The notes under the pieces were generated by a model. The model was given only the letters and a program-made list of their open reading frames with translations. It had not been told where the DNA came from and searched no databases. This document shows positions 32,613-39,343 of a stretch of 64,000 bases of DNA, piece by piece; positions within the stretch are counted from its first letter, which is position 1, and every line of letters starts with the position of its first letter. The translations under genes were made by a program, and so were the position numbers. Origin of the DNA: Streptomyces sp. NBC_00377. GTDB lineage: Bacteria; Actinomycetota; Actinomycetes; Streptomycetales; Streptomycetaceae. The stretch is from the NCBI RefSeq assembly GCF_036075115.1, contig NZ_CP107958.1:5580001-5644000 (forward strand), read 5' to 3'.

Positions 32613-33185
32613 ATGACCGAGGTGTCCTCGCTCACAGGGCGGCTGCTCGTGGCAACGCCCGCCCTGGCGGACCCGAACTTCGACCGTGCGGTGGTGCTCC
32701 TTCTCGACCACGACGAGGAGGGCTCACTCGGTGTCGTCCTCAACCGGCCCACGCCGGTGGGCGTGAGTGACATCCTGGAGGGCTGGGCGGACCTGACCGG
32801 TGAACCCGGCGTCGTCTTCCAGGGCGGCCCGGTGTCCCTGGACTCGGCCCTCGGGGTCGCCGTCATCCCGGGCGGCGCGGCCGTCAACGGGACCCCGCTC
32901 GGCTGGCGCCGGGTGCACGGCGCGATCGGCCTCGTCGACCTGGAGGCCCCGCCGGAACTCCTGGCCTCGGCCCTCGGCTCGCTCAGGATCTTCGCCGGAT
33001 ACGCAGGCTGGGGTCCCGGCCAGCTGGAGGACGAACTGGGGGAGGGCGCCTGGTACGTCGTGGAGTCCGAGCCCGGCGACGTCTCCTCGCCGTCCCCCGA
33101 GAGACTCTGGCGCGAGGTCCTGCGCCGCCAGCGAAGCGAACTGGCGATGGTGGCGACGTATCCGGACGACGCGTCGCTCAACTGA
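32613..33185 (+). CDS. YqgE/AlgH family protein (UPF0301)
   Basis: A 190-residue cytoplasmic protein of the AlgH/YqgE family: LTGRLLVATPALADPNFDRAVVLLLDHDEEGSLGVVLNRP, VFQGGPV, and RIFAGYAGWGPGQLEDEL. The biochemical role of the family is not established. Start uncertain: ATG 32613 (MTEVSSLTGRLL) fits the family N-terminus, ATG 32604 adds three residues; neither has a good ribosome site. It stands alone, divergent from murA. Confidence 0.9.
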   Translation: MTEVSSLTGRLLVATPALADPNFDRAVVLLLDHDEEGSLGVVLNRPTPVGVSDILEGWADLTGEPGVVFQGGPVSLDSALGVAVIPGGAAVNGTPLGWRRVHGAIGLVDLEAPPELLASALGSLRIFAGYAGWGPGQLEDELGEGAWYVVESEPGDVSSPSPERLWREVLRRQRSELAMVATYPDDASLN

Positions 33186-33616
33186 CGTGGGACGGGGTTC
33201 CAGGGAAGACTTGTCAGTCTCGGTGACCCATTCGAGTGTCTGTGGAAGCGTTCCGAAGCGTTCGAACTCGGTGCCTCGGGGTGGGGCGCAGCGCCGCCTG
33301 GATGAAGCAGGTGGTGCAGGTCAGGCCCTTGCCGACGACGGAAGAGGCAACGGCGAACTTTCCGCTGCGCAGGCTCGTCCACGACGAAGCGTAGACGCGG
33401 TGGGGCCTGGGCTCGCAGGCGGCCCGGCATGTGATGGCTCCCGCAGCGTCCGCGCGCGAGCGTGGGGGCTGTGGCGGCGTGGGGCTCAATCGGCCGCCTC
33501 TGCCCCACCGGGGAAGCCTCCGGGCGAGGCCGGACGCAAGCGACGTGCGCAGCCGGTGGTGCCCGTTGTGCAAGCACGGGAACCATTGTCCCGAGCAGTT
33601 GATTACCCTTGGCGCC
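33186..33616. other. Intergenic region, no supported gene
   Basis: About 430 nt. An open minus-strand frame (33214-33657) contains a CTTC and several His and Arg but overlaps the next gene's start and has no homology I know. The short word GAAGCGTTCC/GAAGCGTTCG is repeated near 33246-33262. The only clear signal is the -10 of the next gene at 33604. Confidence 0.4.
33604..33609 (+). promoter_or_regulatory. -10 element for leaderless DUF3039 gene
   Basis: TACCCT ends 7 nt before ATG 33617, and no Shine-Dalgarno is seen. A leaderless transcript is predicted. Confidence 0.5.
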
Positions 33617-33916
33617 ATGAGCACTCTTGAGCCTGAGACCCAGCCCCAGCGAGGCACTGGGACGGGAACCCTCGTAGAGCCGACGCCGCAGGTGTCGCAC
33701 GGCGACGGGGACCACGAGCGCTACGCCCACTACGTCCAGAAGGACAAGATCATGGCGAGCGCCCTCGACGGGACGCCCGTCGTCGCGCTGTGCGGCAAGG
33801 TCTGGGTGCCGGGTCGCGACCCGAAGAAGTACCCCGTGTGTCCCATGTGCAAGGAGATCTTCGAGTCCATGGCGGGCGGCGGCGACGACAAGGGCAAGGG
33901 CGGCGACAAGAAGTAG
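33617..33916 (+). CDS. DUF3039 family protein
   Basis: A 99-residue actinobacterial conserved protein: HYVQKDKIMASALDGTPVVALCGKVWVPGRDPKKYPVCPMCKEIFESM. The single Cys plus CPMC pair could bind zinc. A disordered Thr/Pro-rich N-terminus and Lys/Asp/Gly-rich tail flank it. Function unknown. It is predicted to be leaderless, and a good terminator follows 19 nt after the stop, so it is monocistronic. Confidence 0.9.
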   Translation: MSTLEPETQPQRGTGTGTLVEPTPQVSHGDGDHERYAHYVQKDKIMASALDGTPVVALCGKVWVPGRDPKKYPVCPMCKEIFESMAGGGDDKGKGGDKK

Positions 33917-33934
33917 CCGTACGACTTTCCGAGG

Positions 33935-33971
33935 CCCTCGAGGCGCGATGTGACGCGCCCCGAGGGTTTTT
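33935..33971 (+). terminator. Terminator after DUF3039 gene
   Basis: CCCTCG-A-GGCGCG pairs with CGCGCC-C-CGAGGG around the loop ATGTGA, followed by TTTTT. This is a rho-independent terminator with one internal mismatch. Confidence 0.85.
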
Positions 33972-33975
33972 GGCG

Positions 33976-34257
33976 TTCCCCGGCCCCCGCGGCCCGTCCG
34001 TCGCGGCCCGGCCCCCGCGGCCCGTCCGTCGTGTGCCCGTGCCCGTAAGCGGGCCCGTACCCGTGTCCGTCCGCTCGTCCAGCGCCCGTCCGGCCGCCCT
34101 GTCGCGTTCCGTCGCCTTTTGCTCTGCACGGAGTGCGTCGGGTGGTCACAGAGTGGTTGAGACCTCTTGTCGAGGTGTTCCGGTAGTCCCTAACCTTCGA
34201 TGTGTTGTGCAGAGCGAAACAGTCATTGCATATGTTGCAACGCTCGAAGGGTCGTTC
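33976..34257. other. Intergenic region upstream of decayed sugar transporter
   Basis: It begins with a 24-nt tandem duplication (CCGGCCCCCGCGGCCCGTCC twice, about 33979-34031). The AT-rich stretch from 34140 probably holds the old operon promoter. TGGTTGAGACCT (34154-34165) resembles a DasR site. No gene is seen. Confidence 0.45.
34154..34165. promoter_or_regulatory. DasR-box-like site
   Basis: TGGTTGAGACCT matches 9 of 12 positions of the DasR core TGGTCTAGACCA (11 of 16 over the longer site, by eye). Its position upstream of aminosugar transporter remnants and a hexosaminidase gene fits, but the match is modest. Confidence 0.35.
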
Positions 34258-34380
34258 ATGAAGGTCCCCACCCGGCCGGCCGTTCTCGCGGCAGCCGCCC
34301 CGGTCGCCTCCGCCTGCGCCTCTCGGGCCTCCGGAAACTCCTCTTCGGGTACGGACGACAAGACGGGCGCCTCGTCCTGA
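34258..34380 (+). pseudogene. Signal-peptide remnant of sugar-binding lipoprotein
   Basis: A 40-codon frame, MKVPTRPAVLAAAAPVASACASRASGNSSSG..., reads like the signal peptide and Ser/Gly linker of an ABC sugar-binding lipoprotein. The lipobox region is disturbed and the frame stops at 34380, with the remaining ~380 residues of such a protein missing. The next bases belong to a permease remnant, so a deletion removed the body of this gene and probably a first permease gene. Non-functional. Confidence 0.7.
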
Positions 34381-34797
34381 ACGTCTACGCCTGCCAAGAG
34401 GCCTTCGCCTCCTCGCAGTACGGCCCGCCCCCGGCGGTTCGCCGCCGGGGCCTGCGCGCTGCTGGTCGCGGCCGTCGTCGCCTTCCCGCTCTGCCGGATG
34501 GTGCCGAGCGCCTTCAGGCCGGCCGGGGAGATCCGGTCCGGCGAGAGCCGCGGCCGTGGACGCTCGCCCCCTCCGTCGATTCCTTCCGGAGCGTTCTCGA
34601 ACAGCGGGAATTCGGCCGGTACTTCCTCAACAGCCTTGTCGTGGCGGGCGCGGTGGCGGTCGTTCTCCGGGGTGATCGCCTTTTTCGCCGCTACCACCGT
34701 GACGCGATTCCGGTTCCGCACGATTCCGGTTCTGGTGTTCTTCGTACTCGTACAGCGACGGCTGGTCTCCGGGCTGGGCGGAGCGGTAAAGGACTGA
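34381..34797 (+). pseudogene. Collapsed sugar ABC permease (second permease type)
   Basis: Three blocks of a carbohydrate permease are readable in order but in different frames. RRFAAGACALLVAAVVAFPL (first helix, frame 1); PRPWTLAPSVDSFRSVLEQ with REFGRYFLNSLVVAGAV (frame 3); FFAATTVTRFRFR then TIPVLVFFVLVQRRLVSGLGGAVKD and a natural stop at 34795-34797 (frame 1). Two compensating frameshifts (near 34547 and 34655) and an internal deletion of about 150 residues between FRFR and TIPV removed the EAA loop. No start codon remains. It ends two bases before the hexosaminidase ATG. Confidence 0.85.
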
Positions 34798-34798
34798 C

Positions 34799-36436
34799 AT
34801 GACTTCACTGATTCCGGCGCCGCGCCGCATGGTCACCGGTTCCGGCGAGGTGCGGCTGACGGCGCACTCCCGGCTGCGCGCCGATGCCGCGACGGAGGGC
34901 GTCGGACGCTGGCTGCGAACCGTTCTGTGGCAGGCGACCGGTCTGCCGCTGCCCGAGGCGCGGGAGACCGACCGCACCGACGGCGACGGCATCGGGCTCC
35001 GGCTGGATCCGCGGCTCGGTCCCGAGGAGTACCGCCTCGTCAGCGACCGGACCGGCGTCCTCGTCGAGGGCGGCAGTGCGGCCGGTGTCTTCCGGGGCGC
35101 CCAGACCCTGCGGCAACTCCTCGGCCCCGACGCCTACCGCAAGGCCCCCCTCGGTGAGCGCACATGGGCCGTGCGGCACGTCGTGATCGAGGACGCCCCC
35201 CGGTTCCCCTGGCGAGGTCTGATGCTCGATGTCGCCCGGCACTTCATGCCCAAGGACGGAGTCCTGCGCTACCTGGACCTGATGGCCGCGCACAAACTCA
35301 ACGTCTTCCACTTCCATCTGACGGACGACCAGGGCTGGCGGATCGAGATCAGGAGGCATCCCCGGCTGACCGAGGTGGGTTCCTGGCGGCCGCGCACGAA
35401 ATTCGGCCATCGCGCCTCACCGCTGTGGGAGGAGAAGCCGCACGGCGGTTTCTACACGCAGGACGACATCCGGGAGATCGTCGCGTACGCCGCCGAGCGG
35501 CATATCACCGTCGTCCCCGAAATCGACGTCCCCGGCCACTCGCAGGCCGCGATCGCCGCCTATCCGGAACTCGGCAACACCGACGCCGCCACCGCCTCCG
35601 CCGAGGCGGGCACCGCCCTCTCCGTGTGGGACACCTGGGGAATCAGCCCCCATGTACTGGCCCCCACCAACCACACCCTGCGCTTCTACGAGGGGGTCTT
35701 CGAGGAAGTGCTGGAACTGTTCCCGTCGGAGTTCATCCACGTCGGGGGTGACGAATGCCCCAAGGACCAGTGGCGGCAGTCGCCGGCCGCGCAGGCGCGC
35801 ATCGCGGAACTCGGACTCGCGGACGAGGAGCAGCTCCAGTCCTGGTTCATCGGACACTTCGACAAGTGGCTCACCGCGCGCGGGCGTCGGCTCATCGGCT
35901 GGGACGAGATCCTGGAGGGCGGCCTCGCCGACGGCGCGGCCGTGTCGTCCTGGCGTGGTTACGCGGGCGGGATCGCCGCCGCGCGGGCCGGGCACGACGT
36001 GGTGATGTGCCCCGAGCAGCAGGTGTACCTGGACCACCGGCAGGACGGCGGTGCGGACGAGCCGGTGCCGATCGGGTTCGTGCGCACCCTGGAGGACGTC
36101 TACCGGTTCGAGCCCGTTCCCGCGGAGCTGACGCCCGAGGAGGCGGGGCATGTGCTCGGCACGCAGGCCAACCTGTGGACCGAGGTGATGGAGGACCACG
36201 CGCGCGTGGACTATCAGGCCTTCCCGAGGCTCGCCGCGTTCGCCGAGGTCGCCTGGAGTTCCCTGCCCGCCCCGCAGGACCGGGACTTCGCCGGCTTCGA
36301 GCGACGGATGGAGGCCCACTACGGGCGGCTCGACGCGCTGGGCGTCGGCTACCGCCCGCCGGCCGGGCCCCGGCCGTGGCAGCGGCGGCCCGGTGTCCCG
36401 GGGCGCCCGATCGACGGCCCGCCCCCGAACCGGTGA
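34799..36436 (+). CDS. Beta-N-acetylhexosaminidase (GH20)
   Basis: A 545-residue family 20 glycosidase releasing terminal GlcNAc/GalNAc, for example from chitobiose. The catalytic pair D318-E319 lies in HVGGDECPKDQW. Other landmarks are HLTDDQGWRIEI, EIDVPGHSQAA, GWDEILEGG and the Trp-rich SSWRGY and LGTQANLWTE. No signal peptide is apparent, so it is probably cytoplasmic and acts on imported oligosaccharides. It is the last gene of an operon whose transporter genes have decayed, so its substrate would have to enter by another route. Start ATG 34799 keeps the original spacing to the permease stop. Confidence 0.93.
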   Translation: MTSLIPAPRRMVTGSGEVRLTAHSRLRADAATEGVGRWLRTVLWQATGLPLPEARETDRTDGDGIGLRLDPRLGPEEYRLVSDRTGVLVEGGSAAGVFRGAQTLRQLLGPDAYRKAPLGERTWAVRHVVIEDAPRFPWRGLMLDVARHFMPKDGVLRYLDLMAAHKLNVFHFHLTDDQGWRIEIRRHPRLTEVGSWRPRTKFGHRASPLWEEKPHGGFYTQDDIREIVAYAAERHITVVPEIDVPGHSQAAIAAYPELGNTDAATASAEAGTALSVWDTWGISPHVLAPTNHTLRFYEGVFEEVLELFPSEFIHVGGDECPKDQWRQSPAAQARIAELGLADEEQLQSWFIGHFDKWLTARGRRLIGWDEILEGGLADGAAVSSWRGYAGGIAAARAGHDVVMCPEQQVYLDHRQDGGADEPVPIGFVRTLEDVYRFEPVPAELTPEEAGHVLGTQANLWTEVMEDHARVDYQAFPRLAAFAEVAWSSLPAPQDRDFAGFERRMEAHYGRLDALGVGYRPPAGPRPWQRRPGVPGRPIDGPPPNR

Positions 36437-36674
36437 GGAGCGCGCGTCACGGATAAACCCCGACACGGTCACCGAAGAGTGGCAATTCGTACGCACTGGT
36501 GATGGCGTACCAAAACGGGCCATCTCCAAGGTGAGGTGGGTGAATGCCTCCTAGCGGACCCCCGCGTTCGGGTGTTGCGAAGATGTGCCAGAGTTGCCAC
36601 GTCCGCCCTGTCAGCACGTACCGTACGGCAGCACAGGTGGGACCAGGTGGGGCAGCGGGAAGGGGCAGCCGGTT
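36437..36674 (+). promoter_or_regulatory. Region upstream of molybdenum hydroxylase operon
   Basis: About 240 nt without a gene. AAGGGG ahead of TTG 36675 is the ribosome site. TACCGTACGG near 36620 may include a -10. No operator could be assigned. Confidence 0.3.
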
Positions 36675-37568
36675 TTGACCACGCACGCACCGCAGGCGGG
36701 GCAGGCCGTCACGCTGCCTACGACTCTGGACGAGGCCGTGGCGGCGCTGTCCGCCATGCCCGCCGCCGTGCCCGTGGCGGGCGGCACCGACCTCATGGCC
36801 GCCGTCAACTCCGGGCAGCTCAGGCCCACCGCACTGGTCGGCCTCGGCCGCATCAGCGAGATCCGCGGCTGGCAGTACCAGGACGGCCACGCGCTGCTCG
36901 GCGCCGGACTCACGCACGCGCGCATGGGCCGCCCCGACTTCGCCGCCCTGATCCCGGCGCTCGCCGCGGCCGCGCGCGCCGCGGGCCCGCCGCAGATCCG
37001 CAACGCGGGCACGCTGGGCGGCAACATCGCCTCGGCCGCCCCCACGGGCGACGCGCTGCCCGTGCTGGCCGCGCTGGAGGCGACCCTGATCATCGCGGGC
37101 CCGGGCGGAGCCCGCCGTGAGATGCCGGTGTCGCACCTGCTGGCCGGCATGGAGATGCTGCGCGGCGGTGAACTCATCGGCTACGTGCGCGTGCCGCTGC
37201 TGCACGCGCCGCAGATCTTCCTGAAGGCGACCGGCCGCACCGGCCCGGGCCGTGCGGTGGCCTCCGTGGCGCTGGTCCTCGATCCCGCCCGGCGTGGCGT
37301 CAGGTGCGCCGTCGGAGCCATAGCGCCGATGCCGCTGCGGCCGCTGGAGGCCGAGCAGTGGGTGGCCCGGCTCATCGACTGGGACAACAACCGCACGATC
37401 GTCCCGGAGGCCCTGACCGCCTTCGGGGAGTACGTCGCCGCCGCCTGCATCCCCGACGCGGTGCCGGACGTGGACGGCTCCGTACCGGAACTTCCGCCCG
37501 CCGTACTGCACCTGCGGCGCACTGTCGCCGCGCTGGCCCGACGAGCACTGGGGAGGGCGCTGTCGTGA
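36675..37568 (+). CDS. Xanthine dehydrogenase family FAD-binding subunit
   Basis: A 297-residue medium subunit of a molybdenum hydroxylase. The FAD-binding motifs are VPVAGGTDLMAAVNSG and IRNAGTLGGNIASAAPTGDALPVL, and the CO-dehydrogenase-flavoprotein C-terminal domain ends the chain. It passes electrons from the FeS subunit to FAD. The TTG start at 36675 is preceded by AAGGGG. Its stop overlaps the next gene's GTG (GTGA), so the operon is tightly coupled. The substrate, perhaps xanthine or another purine or aldehyde, cannot be told from this subunit. Confidence 0.9.
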   Translation: MTTHAPQAGQAVTLPTTLDEAVAALSAMPAAVPVAGGTDLMAAVNSGQLRPTALVGLGRISEIRGWQYQDGHALLGAGLTHARMGRPDFAALIPALAAAARAAGPPQIRNAGTLGGNIASAAPTGDALPVLAALEATLIIAGPGGARREMPVSHLLAGMEMLRGGELIGYVRVPLLHAPQIFLKATGRTGPGRAVASVALVLDPARRGVRCAVGAIAPMPLRPLEAEQWVARLIDWDNNRTIVPEALTAFGEYVAAACIPDAVPDVDGSVPELPPAVLHLRRTVAALARRALGRALS

Positions 37569-39343
37569 CCGACGACCAGCACGGACCCGGACAGGCACCC
37601 GGACAGGAAGAGGGACGGGGCCAGGGCGCGCCGCAGGGCGGCGGCCGCTGGGACCCGCTGCCCCAGGGGGACTACGACGACGGCGCGACCGCCTTCGTGA
37701 AGCTCCCCGAGGGCGGCATCGACGCCTTCCTGGCCGCCCGCGGCGACAGCCCGCTCGCCGCGCCGGGCCACGGGTACGTGCCGCCGCGGATAGCGGCGAC
37801 GCCTCCCGCGGACGACACCGGAACCTGGGCCGCCCCGGCGGGCGGCTCCGACTGGCCCGCCCCGCAGGGGACCCCGCAGACGGTGGGCGACGACCGGTTC
37901 ACCTACCACCCCGGCGGGACCGGCCAGTGGGCCTTCGAGGACACCTCGTCCGCGCAGGGCGCGCCGCGGTCCGCGCCCGGCCACGACGTGACGGGCCAGT
38001 GGTCGATCCCCGTCGCGGGCGGCGACCTGCCGGACGAGTCGGGCGAGTTCACCACGTCCGCCCTGGTCGAGCAGTGGGGCGGCACGCCCCCGGCCACCCT
38101 GCCCGGCGGCGCGGCCGCGCCGTGGGCGACGAGCCCGGCCGACCCGGCGGACCACGGCACGGCGGAGCAGGCGTGGAGCCTGCCCGCCGGCGGAACCGAC
38201 GCGCCCGTGCGCCCGGCGACGGACCCGTCCGCGTTCGGGCACACCCCGCAGCACGGCACGCCGGTCGGCGACCCGGACGGACACCACGCCGCCGCCGAGC
38301 ACACCGGACACCACACACCCCCGGCGGGCACGTACGCCCCCGAGATCTCCGCCGAGGCCTACACGGTGGCCCCGGAAGGCCCCGCCGAGACGACCCCGCG
38401 AGACGCTCAGCGGGCCGCTGACGCCGAGGAGATGCCCGAGGCTGCCGGGGGCACCGGGCACGTCCACGAGGCCGCTCAGGAGCCCGCGGAGGCCGCCCAC
38501 GGCCCCGCGGAGCCGTCCGCCGCAGCCGCCGACGAACCCGCGGACGCCCTCGCTGATGCGCACGCGGACCGGCCCGCGACGGGCGCCCCGCAGGAGTCCG
38601 GCACGGACGCGGAGCCCGACGGCGCCTCCCCGGAACCCGCCGGGTCCACCGGACGGGCGGAGCCCGCCGAGGAGACGGACGACGCCCCGGCGGCGTTCCA
38701 CGAGGAACACCCCCTCGCCGCCTACACGCTGCGCGTCAACGGCTCCGACCGCCCCGTCACCGACGCCTGGATCGGCGAGTCGCTGCTCTACGTCCTGCGC
38801 GAGCGGCTCGGCCTCGCGGGCGCCAAGGACGGCTGCTCGCAGGGCGAGTGCGGGGCCTGCAACGTCCAGGTGGACGGGCGGCTCGTCGCCTCCTGCCTGG
38901 TCCCGGCCGTCACCACCGCCGGCAGCGAGATCCGCACCGTCGAAGGCCTGGCCGTCGACGGTCAGCCCTCGGACGTGCAGCGGGCGCTCGCCCGCTGCGG
39001 AGCCGTGCAGTGCGGCTTCTGCGTGCCGGGCATGGCGATGACCCTGCACGACCTGCTGGAGGGCAACCCGGCGCCGTCGGAACTGGAGACCCGCCAGGCA
39101 CTGTGCGGCAACCTGTGCCGCTGCTCCGGCTACCAGGGCGTCCTGCGGGCCGTCAAGGACGTCGTCGCCGAACGCGAGGCGCACGCCGCCGCCGACGCGG
39201 GGACGGACGGCGACGAGGCGCGCATCCCGCACCAGGCCGGACCGGGCGCCGGGAGCGTCCACCCGTCGGCGTTCGAGAACCCCGCACAACCCCACCCGCA
39301 CGACCCGGCGTACGGGCAGGGCCAGGACGGAGGCCAGGCGTGA
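37565..39343 (+). CDS. Molybdenum hydroxylase [2Fe-2S] subunit with long disordered N-terminus
   Basis: 592 residues, though the family is usually 150-200. The last third is the normal protein: a plant-type ferredoxin domain from about residue 382 (YTLRVNGSDRP; CSQGECGACN...C) and the all-helical second cluster domain (QCGFCVPGMAMT; CGNLCRCSGYQG). The first ~380 residues are low-complexity Pro/Ala/Glu/Gly/Thr. The first 60 of these look ordered or conserved (DPLPQGDYDDGATAFVKLPE). Frame and codon use are uniform, so it is real sequence, not a frameshift. It overlaps both neighbours by GTGA. Confidence 0.9.
   Translation: MTDDQHGPGQAPGQEEGRGQGAPQGGGRWDPLPQGDYDDGATAFVKLPEGGIDAFLAARGDSPLAAPGHGYVPPRIAATPPADDTGTWAAPAGGSDWPAPQGTPQTVGDDRFTYHPGGTGQWAFEDTSSAQGAPRSAPGHDVTGQWSIPVAGGDLPDESGEFTTSALVEQWGGTPPATLPGGAAAPWATSPADPADHGTAEQAWSLPAGGTDAPVRPATDPSAFGHTPQHGTPVGDPDGHHAAAEHTGHHTPPAGTYAPEISAEAYTVAPEGPAETTPRDAQRAADAEEMPEAAGGTGHVHEAAQEPAEAAHGPAEPSAAAADEPADALADAHADRPATGAPQESGTDAEPDGASPEPAGSTGRAEPAEETDDAPAAFHEEHPLAAYTLRVNGSDRPVTDAWIGESLLYVLRERLGLAGAKDGCSQGECGACNVQVDGRLVASCLVPAVTTAGSEIRTVEGLAVDGQPSDVQRALARCGAVQCGFCVPGMAMTLHDLLEGNPAPSELETRQALCGNLCRCSGYQGVLRAVKDVVAEREAHAAADAGTDGDEARIPHQAGPGAGSVHPSAFENPAQPHPHDPAYGQGQDGGQA

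Noticed and set aside
33214..33657. A 147-codon minus-strand frame between the AlgH-like and DUF3039 genes
   Set aside because: It overlaps the start and -10 element of the DUF3039 gene, has no ribosome site and no recognisable domain. I keep the interval as intergenic, though a small unknown gene cannot be excluded.
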